From positions 1-39,458 of the forward strand of contig VXOS01000172.1 in assembly GCA_009839925.1 (NCBI GenBank): DNA of 39,458 nucleotides. Direction: 5' to 3'. This DNA is from Chloroflexota bacterium (lineage in GTDB: Bacteria; Chloroflexota; Dehalococcoidia; UBA2979). The number at the start of each line of letters is the position of its first letter. Within the stretch, counting starts at the first letter, position 1. Of this stretch, positions 31,494-38,909 are shown in pieces. Both the position numbers and the translations under genes were made by a program. Under the pieces are notes generated by a model. The model made no database searches, was not told the DNA's origin, and saw nothing but the letters and a program-made list of their open reading frames with translations.

Positions 31494-31521
31494 AAGCGGG
31501 CGGCCATCGGGCCGCCCGCTT
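31494..31521. terminator. Bidirectional hairpin terminator between livK and livM
   Basis: AAGCGGGCGGCC (31494-31505) and GGCCGCCCGCTT (31510-31521) make a perfect 12-bp stem with loop ATCG between two convergent stops. A-residues on one arm and T-residues on the other give short U-tails in both orientations. Confidence 0.8.
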
Positions 31522-31555
31522 CACGTCCGCCGGCCTTCGATCGCCGGCCGGCTCC

Positions 31556-32662
31556 CTAGCCACCCTCGCCCGGCCGGCCCCGGAGGCGCATCCGCAGCGC
31601 GCCGAGCCAGCCGCCGCTGCCTCCGCCTCCGCTGCCGCCGCCACCCTCGCCCCGCGGCGCGAAGCGGCTGACGCGCGGCTCCTCGGCGAGCAGGCCTTGC
31701 GGCCGCGCGAGGATGAAGCCGACGATCAGCAGGCCGATCGCGATCCGCCGCAGCATGAAGACGCGCGACCCGAGGAAGTCGGGCAGCTCCTCCTGGATGA
31801 GCGGCAGCCCGAACCAGACGAAGCCGACGACGAGCGCGCCGAGCATCACGCCGCGGTTGTTGCCGCTGCCGCCGACCATCACCATCGTCCAGACGAGGAA
31901 CGTCGTCAGGTTGTCGAAGGAGTCGGGCGCTATCGTGCCGATGCGGTGCGCCCAGATGGCGCCCGCGAGGCCCATCAGCGCGCCGCCGAGCACGAAGCTC
32001 TGGATGCGGTAGCTGGTCGTCATCTTGCCGACGGACTGCGTCGTCGCCTCGTTCTCCCGGATCGCGCGGAGGACGCGGCCCCAGGGCGAGGCGGTCGCGC
32101 CGCGCACCACGAGGAAGACCACCAGCAGCGCCAGCCCGGTCATGATGAGCAGCACCAGGTCGTAGTCGATGCTGAGATCCCGCGACATGCCCTCGAGGGG
32201 TCGCGGCACGCCGTTGAGGCCGCGCGCGCGGTTGACGAGGCCCTCCTGCGTGTTGGCGATGCTGCGCAGGATCGTGGCAATGCCGATCGTGGCGATGGCG
32301 AGGAAGTCGTCGCGCAGGCGCAGCGTCGGAAGGCCCACCAGCAGCGCGAGCACGCCGCCGGCGATCATCCCGCCGACCCAGCCGACGGGGACGGGCAACT
32401 CGAGGCCGCCGACGTAGTTCTCGAACTGGCCCGGCGGGTCGAGCGTGAGCAGCGCGCTGACGTAGGCGCCGATGCCGAAGAAGGCCACGACGCCGAAGTT
32501 GATCGTGCCCGTGTAGCCCCACTGCACGTTCAACGCGAGCGCGACGATTGCGAAGATCGCGGCCGTGGTGAGGAACCCGACCGTCCAGTTCACGCCTCCG
32601 CTGAAGGTGACCAGCAGCGGCAACTCGCCCGCGAGCGGCGTCAGGACATCGAGCGACAGCAT
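31556..32662 (-). CDS. livM: Branched-chain amino acid ABC transporter permease LivM
   Basis: A 368-aa inner-membrane permease with about ten hydrophobic segments. The LivM signatures are ALNVQWGYTGTINFGVVAFFGIGAYVSALLT, the cytoplasmic EAA-like loop GRVLRAIRENEATTQSVGK, and VWTMVMVGGSGNNRGVMLGALV. The C-terminus carries an unusual Gly/Ser-rich stretch with repeated GGGGS-like units before LGALRMRLRGR, not typical of LivM. The ATG at 32662 overlaps the livH stop by 4 nt (ATGA). Last gene of the livG-livF-livH-livM operon. Confidence 0.92.
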   Translation of the reverse strand: MLSLDVLTPLAGELPLLVTFSGGVNWTVGFLTTAAIFAIVALALNVQWGYTGTINFGVVAFFGIGAYVSALLTLDPPGQFENYVGGLELPVPVGWVGGMIAGGVLALLVGLPTLRLRDDFLAIATIGIATILRSIANTQEGLVNRARGLNGVPRPLEGMSRDLSIDYDLVLLIMTGLALLVVFLVVRGATASPWGRVLRAIRENEATTQSVGKMTTSYRIQSFVLGGALMGLAGAIWAHRIGTIAPDSFDNLTTFLVWTMVMVGGSGNNRGVMLGALVVGFVWFGLPLIQEELPDFLGSRVFMLRRIAIGLLIVGFILARPQGLLAEEPRVSRFAPRGEGGGGSGGGGSGGWLGALRMRLRGRPGEGG

Positions 32663-33582
32663 CAGCTCGACCCCCCGATCGACGAACCGAAGAGCCCGCG
32701 CGGGCGCACGATCAGCATCGCGATCAGCAGCACGAACGGCACCGCCGGCTTGAACCCGGTGTTGATCCACTCTGTCGAGACTTCCTGCGAGACGCCGACG
32801 ATCAGCCCGCCAACGAGCGCGCCCCAGGGGTTCCCGATGCCGCCGAGGATGACGGCCGCGAACATCGGCAGCAGCAGGAATTCGAACCCGGCGTCGAAGC
32901 GCAGCTGCGACTGCAGCGCGAACATGACACCGGCCACGGCGGTCAGCGCCGCGGCGATCACCCAGGTCGCCATCCGCACCCGCTCGGTATCGATGCCGCT
33001 CGCCTCCGCGAGCGGGGCGTTGTCCGCCGTCGCGCGCATCGCCGTGCCGAGGCGGGTGCGGTGCAGCAGCACGTAGAGGCCGAGGGCGAGCACCGGCATG
33101 AGCACGATGAACAGCAACTGGTCGGACTTGAGTTTCAGCCCGCCGGCGAAGGTCCAGGCCTCGTGGATCTCGTGGTGGTAGCGCAGCGGCGCGGAGCCCC
33201 AGATCGCCTGCACCACGGCCTGCAGCGCGATGGCGATGCCGAGCGCGGCGATCTCGAGATTGAGCAGGCCGGTCTGGCGCGCGCGCAGCCGCCGGAAGAC
33301 GAACCGGTCCGCGCCCACCGACACGGCCGCGACGCCCGCCCAGGCGAACAGGACCGCCGCGATCATCCCCCAGCCGAAGGAGAACGGCCCGATGTGCCCG
33401 CCGACCAGGCCGATGTCCACGTACACAAAGAACGCCAGGTACATCGCCAGCGTCATCAGGTCCGCGTGCGCGAAGTTCGCGAACTTGAAGACGCCGTACA
33501 CCAGTGTCAGCCCCATCGCCCCGAGCCCGATGATCGAGCCGACGACGAGGCCGACGAGGACGAGCTGCAGGATCTCCGTCAT
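32662..33582 (-). CDS. livH: Branched-chain amino acid ABC transporter permease LivH
   Basis: A 306-aa inner-membrane permease of the LivH type with eight or more hydrophobic segments: GLVVGSIIGLGAMGLTLVYGVFKFANFAHADLMTL at the N-terminus, the EAA-like loop LGTAMRATADNAPLAEASGIDTERV, and the C-terminal LPMFAAVILGGIGNPWGALVGGLIVG, TGFKPAVPFVLLIAMLIVRPRGLFG. It forms the translocation pore with LivM. Start and stop overlap its neighbours by 4 nt (ATGA at 33582 and 32662). Confidence 0.94.
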   Translation of the reverse strand: MTEILQLVLVGLVVGSIIGLGAMGLTLVYGVFKFANFAHADLMTLAMYLAFFVYVDIGLVGGHIGPFSFGWGMIAAVLFAWAGVAAVSVGADRFVFRRLRARQTGLLNLEIAALGIAIALQAVVQAIWGSAPLRYHHEIHEAWTFAGGLKLKSDQLLFIVLMPVLALGLYVLLHRTRLGTAMRATADNAPLAEASGIDTERVRMATWVIAAALTAVAGVMFALQSQLRFDAGFEFLLLPMFAAVILGGIGNPWGALVGGLIVGVSQEVSTEWINTGFKPAVPFVLLIAMLIVRPRGLFGSSIGGSS

Positions 33583-34313
33583 GCGCCGTCCTCGCCGTCC
33601 GCGCTGTCGAGACCGAGGAACATGCGGCCGACCTCGGGATTGGCGAGCATCTCCGGGCCCGCCTGCTCGTGCGCGTTGCGGCCGTCGACGAGGAGGTAGG
33701 CGCGGTCCGAGATCGCCAGCGCCTCGCGGGCGTTCTGCTCGACCATCAGCAGCGCCACCCCGCCCTCGCGCACGGCTTGCAGGCGGTCGAAGATCTCGCC
33801 GCGCCGCACGGGCGACAGCGCGGCCGTCGGCTCGTCGAGCAGCAAGACCTTCGGGTCGAGCATCAGTGCCCGCGCGATCGCGAGCGCCTGACGCTGCCCG
33901 CCCGAGAGGTGCGAGGCGCGCGCGCCCGGGCGCTCCGCCAGCTCGGGAAAGAGCCCGAGAACCTCGGCGATGCGATCGTCGACATCGCCGCTGCGCTGGT
34001 AGCCGCCCATCGCGAGGTTCTCGCGGATTGTCAGCGACGGGAACACGTTCTCCGTCTGCGGCACGAACGAGACGCCGAGCCGCACGATGCGCGAAGGCAT
34101 CTCGTCGGTGACCTCGTTGCCCTCGAGGCGCACCTGCCCCTCGCTGACCGGGAGCAGCCCGAAGATCGCCTTGAGCAGCGTGGACTTGCCGGCGCCGTTC
34201 GGCCCGATGATCGTGACCAGTTCGCCCCGTTCGAGGCGCAGCGAGACGTCGTGCACGATCATCACGCTGCCGTAGCCGGCGCGGACGGCGTCGACCTCGA
34301 GCAGTGCGCTCAC
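33579..34313 (-). CDS. livF: Branched-chain amino acid ABC transporter ATPase LivF
   Basis: A 244-aa ABC ATPase. Walker A is GPNGAGKST, the signature is LSGGQRQALAIARALM, Walker B is VLLLDEPTAALSP, and the H-loop region is MVEQNAREAL, the LivF subfamily's usual Glu-Gln-Asn variant of the His switch. The GTG at 34313 overlaps the livG stop (GTGA), gives ALLEVDAVRAGYGS, and avoids an arginine-rich non-conserved extension. Coupled to livH by a further 4-nt overlap. Confidence 0.95.
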   Translation of the reverse strand: MSALLEVDAVRAGYGSVMIVHDVSLRLERGELVTIIGPNGAGKSTLLKAIFGLLPVSEGQVRLEGNEVTDEMPSRIVRLGVSFVPQTENVFPSLTIRENLAMGGYQRSGDVDDRIAEVLGLFPELAERPGARASHLSGGQRQALAIARALMLDPKVLLLDEPTAALSPVRRGEIFDRLQAVREGGVALLMVEQNAREALAISDRAYLLVDGRNAHEQAGPEMLANPEVGRMFLGLDSADGEDGA

Positions 34314-35089
34314 AGCGCCTGGGCTCCGAGGTAAGCGGCCTGCACCTCGGCGTTCTCGAGCACGTCGTGGGGGTCGCCGGCGACCAGCACCGTGCCGTCG
34401 GCCATCGCGATCAGCCGCTCGCAAAGGCGCAGCATCAGGTCCATGTCGTGGGCGATCACGAGGAAGGTGATGCCGAAGCGATCGCGCAGCGCGCGGATGC
34501 GTTCGATCAGGCGCAACGTCAGCGTCGGGTTGACGCCCGCGCTCGGCTCATCGAGCAGGATCAGGCTGGGGCTCGACATCAGCGCGCGCGCCAGCTCCAG
34601 CAGCTTGCGCTGGCCGCCGGAGAGGTTCCCGGCGCGGTTCTGCGCCTCGTGGCCCAGGTCCACCTCGGCGAGCACCTCGTGCGCGCGCTCGGCGATTTCG
34701 CGCTCCTGCGCGGCGACGCGCCAGGGCCGCAGCCAGCTCTCCTGGATGCGCTCGCCCGCCTGCTCCTCCGGGACCACCATCAGGTTTTCGAGGACGGTGA
34801 GCGCGCCCAGCTCCTGCGGGATCTGGAACGTGCGGGTCAGGCCGCGGCGGAACACCCGGTACGACGGCAGGCCGGTGATGTCCTCGCCGGCGAAGACGAC
34901 GCGCCCGCCGTCGGGGCGGAGCGCCCCGGCGATGCAGTTGAAGCAGGTGGTCTTGCCAGCGCCGTTGGGGCCGATCAGCCCGCTGATCGAGCCGCGCTCG
35001 ACCTCGAACGTCGCGCCGTCGACGGCGACGTGGCCGCCGAAGCGCTTGACCAGGCCTGAGACTTCCAGCAGCACGTCCACGAGCGCCAT
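34310..35089 (-). CDS. livG: Branched-chain amino acid ABC transporter ATPase LivG
   Basis: A 259-aa ABC ATPase. Walker A GPNGAGKTT, the LivG-specific insertion LTRTFQIPQELGALTVLENLMV, signature NLSGGQRKLLELARALM, Walker B LILLDEPSAGVNP and H-loop VIAHDMDLM are all present. ATG at 35089 is taken as start; GTG at 35080 (VDVLLEVSGL) is the alternative, because no good SD precedes either. First gene of the operon, divergent from the PLC-like membrane gene. The order G-F-H-M differs from the common K-H-M-G-F. Confidence 0.94.
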   Translation of the reverse strand: MALVDVLLEVSGLVKRFGGHVAVDGATFEVERGSISGLIGPNGAGKTTCFNCIAGALRPDGGRVVFAGEDITGLPSYRVFRRGLTRTFQIPQELGALTVLENLMVVPEEQAGERIQESWLRPWRVAAQEREIAERAHEVLAEVDLGHEAQNRAGNLSGGQRKLLELARALMSSPSLILLDEPSAGVNPTLTLRLIERIRALRDRFGITFLVIAHDMDLMLRLCERLIAMADGTVLVAGDPHDVLENAEVQAAYLGAQAL

Positions 35090-35100
35090 CCTCGAGGGCG

Positions 35101-35106
35101 ATGCTA
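35101..35106 (-). promoter_or_regulatory. Possible -10 of the liv operon
   Basis: Minus-strand TAGCAT lies 11 nt before the livG ATG, which would place the transcription start within a few bases of the codon. There is no clear -35. It resembles the near-leaderless vapBC arrangement but is weaker. Confidence 0.25.
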
Positions 35107-35162
35107 CCGTGCCCCGCGAAGCGGCGACACATGCCGGCGCGACCCGGCGAGTGAGGGAGCCG

Positions 35163-35192
35163 ATGCGGCCGATCTTCGAGGGCCGGCGATGA
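35163..35192 (+). other. Nine-codon upstream ORF coupled to the next gene
   Basis: ATG at 35163, with GAGGGAG 4 nt upstream (35152-35158), opens MRPIFEGRR and stops at TGA 35190-35192, overlapping the next ATG at 35189 (ATGA). It could be a translational coupling leader, since the downstream gene's own SD is only GAGGG at a long spacing. Chance occurrence is not excluded. Confidence 0.25.
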
Positions 35193-37330
35193 GCCGTGCG
35201 GGCGACGCGCTGCGGCTGCTGCGCGCCGCGCCGAGGCCGCTTGCTTCCTGGCTCCTGCTCGTCGTGGGGGCGCTGCTGCTCTTTGCCGCGCAGTTCGCAC
35301 TCTGGGCCGAGGACGCCCTCGTCGACAGCGAGGGGTTCACCGAGCGCGCGGTTCGCACCCTCGACGATGAGGACGTGCAGCGCTACGTCTCCAACTTCCT
35401 CATCGAGGAGCTGATCGAGCAGGGCGACCCCGGCCTGATCGCTGCCCGCCCGCTGATCGAGGCGGCCGTGCAGGCGGTAATCGACAGCCCTGCGTTCGAG
35501 CAGCTCTATGCGACCGCGCTGCTGCAGACGCACCGCGCATTCTTCTCCGACGAGCCAATCGTGCTCCAGCTCGTCGACGCCTCGATCGCCGTCGAGGTGA
35601 CGCTCGCGCAATTCAATCCCGAGCTCGCCGAGGCGCTGCCCTCGCTCGACAGCGCCGTGATCGAGCTCGCGGACTCGGAGTACGTCGACACCACGCTGGG
35701 CATCGCCCGCGCCATCCGCTTCCTGGCGGCGGCGCTGCCGCTGCTCGCGCTCGCCGCCTTCGCCGCCTCGTGCGCGATCGCGCGAGGGCGGCGCCGTGCG
35801 CTGCTGCGCAGCGGGATCGCGGTCGCGATCGTGGCCGCCCTGACAATCCTCGCCTTCGACATTGGCAAGGCAGCGCTCGAGGAATCCGCCGGCGGCGGGC
35901 TGCGGGGCGCTGCGGCGGCAGGCGTGTGGGACGCGTTCCTCGGCGACCTGCGGGCGTGGAGCTTCGCGCTCGGCGCTGGCGGCCTCGTGCTGGCTGCCGC
36001 CTCCAGCTCGCGCCTCGCCGGTCTGAGCGCGAGCGAGCTGCTGATGCGGGTATGGCGGCTGGCGACCGAGCCGCAGTCGAACGCCGGGAGGCTCGTGCGC
36101 GCGATCGCGGCCGTCGTGCTGGGCTGGCTGGCGCTGTTCCGTACGGACGACCTCGTGACCGTCGCCGTCGCAATCGCGGGCCTCGCCGCGCTCTACCTCG
36201 GGCTGATGGAGCTGATGCGCCTGCTCTGGAAGGAACGCGCGACCACCACCAGCGACCTCGCCGCTGCCTCCGCCGACCTGCGCTCGCAACTCTCCCCGGT
36301 CGTGCGTCTCGCCGCGCTCGCCGCACTGATCGCCGGGGGCGCCGCCGCCGTCGCGCTGCTGGCCGCCGGCCTCGGTCTGTTCGGAGGCGACGACGACGGC
36401 GCTCCGGTCACGGTCTGCAACGGCCACGCCGCGCTCTGCAGCCGCCCGCTCAACGAGGTCGCCTTCGCCGCCACGCACAACTCGATGTCGGCGGCCTCGG
36501 AGGAGGGGTGGCTCTTCGCCGCTCACCGCGACGGCATCGCCGAGCAGCTCGAGGGCGGCATTCGCGGGCTGCTGATCGACGTCTGGTTCGGCTACCCCTC
36601 GCTGAGCGGCGTCGCCACGGAGCTGCTCGGCAAGGACCGCGAGGCGATGGTCGAGCTCTACGGCGCGGAGGTCGTCGAGGCGCGGGAGCGCATCGCCGCG
36701 GGGCTCGGACCCCTCGAGGATCGCGAACTCTACCTCTGCCACGGCTTCTGCGAGGTTGGCGCGACGCCGCTGCGCGAGGCGCTGCAGGACATCCGCCGCT
36801 TCCTCGGAAGCAACCCCGGCGAGGTCCTGATCGTCTTCATCCAGGACGAGGCGCCCGCCGAGGACATCGCGGCGGCCTTCGCCGACGCCGGCCTCGAGCG
36901 CTACGCCTACGCGCACCCCGGCCGCGCGACGCCGTGGCCGACGCTGGGCGAGCTGGTCGGGCGCAACGAGCGGCTGATCGTGATGACGGAGAACGCGGCC
37001 CGCGCACCCGTCCCGTGGCTGCATCGCGGATTCGAACTGACGCAGGAGACGCCGTTCGCCTTCCACTCCGTGGACGACCTCAGCTGCGAGCCCAACCGCG
37101 GCCCCGCGGACGCGCCGCTCTTCCTGGTCAACCACTGGATCGAGGACATCTCGCCGACACCGGAGGACGCGGAGCTGCTCAACGCTCGGGACGTGCTGCT
37201 GTCGCGGCTGCGCGAGTGCGAGGCGGAGCGCGGACTGACGCCGAACCTGGTGGCGGTGAACTTCTACCAGACGGGCGACCTCTTCGTCGTGATCGACGAG
37301 ATCAACGGCGTGGGCGCGGCTCCCGAGTAG
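35189..37330 (+). CDS. Multi-TM protein fused to a PLC-like phosphodiesterase domain
   Basis: A 713-aa membrane protein. N-terminal TM (about 20-39) is followed by an acidic loop with helices (44-160), then hydrophobic segments at about 172-195, 206-223, 255-271, 304-317, 322-346 and 370-398. From about 405 a soluble domain follows, with the PI-PLC X-like general base/acid histidines: His430 in AATHNSM and His518 in LCHGFC, plus Asp464 in LLIDVW. Cysteines at 410 and 417 and at 517 and 521 may form disulfides. The TM part is of the type found in large actinobacterial/Chloroflexi membrane proteins; the PLC-like domain is probably outside. Substrate unknown, perhaps a phosphodiester lipid or cell-wall polymer. 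Confidence 0.85.
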   Translation: MSRAGDALRLLRAAPRPLASWLLLVVGALLLFAAQFALWAEDALVDSEGFTERAVRTLDDEDVQRYVSNFLIEELIEQGDPGLIAARPLIEAAVQAVIDSPAFEQLYATALLQTHRAFFSDEPIVLQLVDASIAVEVTLAQFNPELAEALPSLDSAVIELADSEYVDTTLGIARAIRFLAAALPLLALAAFAASCAIARGRRRALLRSGIAVAIVAALTILAFDIGKAALEESAGGGLRGAAAAGVWDAFLGDLRAWSFALGAGGLVLAAASSSRLAGLSASELLMRVWRLATEPQSNAGRLVRAIAAVVLGWLALFRTDDLVTVAVAIAGLAALYLGLMELMRLLWKERATTTSDLAAASADLRSQLSPVVRLAALAALIAGGAAAVALLAAGLGLFGGDDDGAPVTVCNGHAALCSRPLNEVAFAATHNSMSAASEEGWLFAAHRDGIAEQLEGGIRGLLIDVWFGYPSLSGVATELLGKDREAMVELYGAEVVEARERIAAGLGPLEDRELYLCHGFCEVGATPLREALQDIRRFLGSNPGEVLIVFIQDEAPAEDIAAAFADAGLERYAYAHPGRATPWPTLGELVGRNERLIVMTENAARAPVPWLHRGFELTQETPFAFHSVDDLSCEPNRGPADAPLFLVNHWIEDISPTPEDAELLNARDVLLSRLRECEAERGLTPNLVAVNFYQTGDLFVVIDEINGVGAAPE

Positions 37331-37394
37331 CCGAGCCGCGCGCGACGTGACAGATTGCGCGCGTCCACCAGCGCGCACCCGACGGACCGCAACC

Positions 37395-37817
37395 ATGACG
37401 GACGAGCGAACGATCGAGGATCCCGAGATCGCCGAGTACCTGGACCGCCGCAGCGAGTGGGCCATGCTCACCACGCTCGACGCGGACGGCTACCCGCACA
37501 GTGTCGCCCTCGGCTACTACCGCATCGGCGACGTGGTCTACGTCGGCACCCCAGCGCACACGCGCAAGGTGCGCAACGCCGCCGCGAACCCGCGCGGCTC
37601 GCTGCTGGTCGCGGGCTCGAAGGAGTCGGGCGACTGGAGCGGCGTGCTGGTGCAAGGCGACCTGGAGATCGTGCGCGACCATGACGAGCGGCTCGCGATC
37701 GAGCGCGAGGGCCGCCGCCAGCGCGGCGTGCCCGAGCACGAGCTGCCGGACGCACCGCGCGAAGGCGAGGTGATCCTGCGGCTACGCCCGCGGCGCACGA
37801 TCACCTGGAGCTACTGA
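37395..37817 (+). CDS. PPOX-class flavin/F420-dependent oxidoreductase-like protein
   Basis: A 140-aa split-barrel flavoprotein of the pyridoxamine 5'-phosphate oxidase-like superfamily: LDRRSEWAMLTTLDADGYPHSVALGYYRIGDVVYVGTPAHTRKVRNAAANPRGSLLV is the flavin-binding part, followed by SGVLVQGDLEIV and a C-terminal RRTITWSY. The PPOX-class F420 group in Actinobacteria and Chloroflexota is biochemically diverse, so the cofactor (FMN or F420) is not determined. ATG at 37395, 64 nt after the preceding gene, probably cotranscribed with clpS. Confidence 0.87.
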   Translation: MTDERTIEDPEIAEYLDRRSEWAMLTTLDADGYPHSVALGYYRIGDVVYVGTPAHTRKVRNAAANPRGSLLVAGSKESGDWSGVLVQGDLEIVRDHDERLAIEREGRRQRGVPEHELPDAPREGEVILRLRPRRTITWSY

Positions 37818-37840
37818 GCAGCGCGTCGCGAGCACACTCG

Positions 37841-38152
37841 ATGACCTCGCCTCCCACGCCGACGCCTTCCACGCCCGTGCGTGACCCCGCGCCTCGCGAG
37901 CGCACGCTCGACGAGACGCTGCCGCCCTACCGCGTGATCCTGCACAACGACGACGTCAACGAGATGGGGCATGTGGTGCGCGCGCTGCTCGCCTCGGTGC
38001 CCGAGCTGAGCGTGCGGGACGCGACCGCGATCATGCTGGAGGCGCACTTGCAGGGCCGCGCCCAGGTGATCGCCTGCCCCCTCGAGCGAGCCGAGCTGTA
38101 CCGCGACCGCCTCGAGTCGCACGGGCTGACCGCGACGATCGAGCGGGTCTGA
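37841..38152 (+). CDS. clpS: ATP-dependent Clp protease adaptor ClpS
   Basis: A 103-aa adaptor that delivers N-degron substrates to ClpA/ClpC. The core has PPYRVILHNDDVNEMGHVVRALL (with the NDD pocket that binds the substrate N-terminus) and ATAIMLEAHLQGRAQVIACPLERAELYRDRL, the family's conserved helices. The N-terminal 25 residues are Pro/Thr-rich and probably disordered. Slightly longer than the E. coli protein's core. No clpA or clpC is in the window. Confidence 0.93.
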   Translation: MTSPPTPTPSTPVRDPAPRERTLDETLPPYRVILHNDDVNEMGHVVRALLASVPELSVRDATAIMLEAHLQGRAQVIACPLERAELYRDRLESHGLTATIERV

Positions 38153-38202
38153 GCAGCAGTCCGGGCAGCCGCCGCGACATCCTGCTATGAGTTCCCGGTT
38201 AG

Positions 38203-38234
38203 TTGACACAAATCACGTGCAACTACGGTACAAA
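38203..38234 (+). promoter_or_regulatory. Possible promoter of the small membrane-protein gene
   Basis: A perfect TTGACA (38203-38208) lies in an A/T-rich leader. The best -10-like box, TACAAA (38229-38234), is 20 nt away, longer than ideal. An imperfect inverted repeat (GTTG-A-CAC at 38202-38209 with GTGCAAC at 38217-38223) overlaps the -35 and could be an operator. Confidence 0.4.
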
Positions 38235-38287
38235 TGTCGGACAATATACATGGCATCGCTCTCCGATTGAGAATCAGGAGGTGTGAG

Positions 38288-38704
38288 ATGAGGGAAAGGA
38301 GCAGGAGTTGCGGAAGGCAGCTCGGGAGACTGGTCGCGATCTGCTCGGTCTTCGCAGCCATCGTCGCCCTGTTCTGCGCGATGGCCGCCATGCCCCTCTC
38401 GCACCACCCTGCCTACTCCGTCCATGACGACTCGCACACGGTCCGCCCGTCCCCGATCGACGAGGCGGAAACGAACTCGCGATCCGAAAAGAACGAGGCG
38501 TTCACCATCGGCTACCGGGATGACCGCAGCGACGTGCGAGTCTCGTTCCGGGCCGGCCGGGAATCGTGGGACTACGGCCCGCGGCCGCACCGCGAGGCCC
38601 AGTACCTCCGCGGCACCGACACCGACACGCTGCTGTTCGGCTACACCGTCGCCATTGTTGTGGCCGACTCCGGACGGAGGGTGGACACCTCGCCGGAGAG
38701 CTAG
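38288..38704 (+). CDS. Hypothetical small membrane-anchored protein
   Basis: A 138-aa protein I do not recognise. A basic N-terminus (MRERSRSCGRQLGR) leads into one hydrophobic helix (about 12-34, LVAICSVFAAIVALFCAMAAM), then a polar, mostly acidic domain with HDDSHTVRP, FTIGYRDDRSDVRVSFRAGRESWDYGPRP and LLFGYTVAIVVAD. The ATG at 38288 has AGGAGGTG (38276-38283) at 4-nt spacing, the strongest SD in the window, so this start is preferred to ATG 38234. The A/T-richer leader and two downstream hairpins suggest an independent unit. A cell-surface or secreted role is possible. Confidence 0.6.
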   Translation: MRERSRSCGRQLGRLVAICSVFAAIVALFCAMAAMPLSHHPAYSVHDDSHTVRPSPIDEAETNSRSEKNEAFTIGYRDDRSDVRVSFRAGRESWDYGPRPHREAQYLRGTDTDTLLFGYTVAIVVADSGRRVDTSPES

Positions 38705-38717
38705 CACGCCCCCCCAA

Positions 38718-38738
38718 CCCCGTCGCCAGTCGGCGGGG
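38718..38738 (+). terminator. First hairpin after the small membrane-protein gene
   Basis: CCCCGTCG (38718-38725) and CGGCGGGG (38731-38738) make an 8-bp stem (one G-T pair) with loop CCAGT. Followed by ATT, so a T-run is missing; weaker than the second hairpin. Confidence 0.4.
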
Positions 38739-38748
38739 GATTGAGGCA

Positions 38749-38779
38749 GGAGGCCGTCGCGCCGGAAGCGGCGGCCTCC
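38749..38779 (+). terminator. Second, stronger hairpin after the small membrane-protein gene
   Basis: GGAGGCCGTCGC (38749-38760) pairs with GCGGCGGCCTCC (38768-38779) through 12 bp (one G-T) around a 7-nt loop GCCGGAA. No T-tract follows; in this G+C-rich genome, strong hairpins without U-runs seem to act as terminators, as between livK and livM. Confidence 0.6.
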
Positions 38780-38909
38780 CCTCTACCCAGAACGCTCCAG
38801 AACCCCTCGATCCCCCGGAGCTGCGTCACGGACGCCCGCGCGCACACGGACTGGCCCCGCCGCCGAGCGTGAGTGAGACGCGGTCGCGCGATCCGGCTAG
38901 GCTGGGCGC

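Noticed and set aside
34310-37474. Very long open frame on the minus strand across the PLC-like gene (over 1000 codons)
   Set aside because: Only its 3' part (livG, 34310-35089) is real. The rest is Arg/Ala/Gly/Glu-rich antisense of a well-supported protein, a common effect of high third-position G+C.
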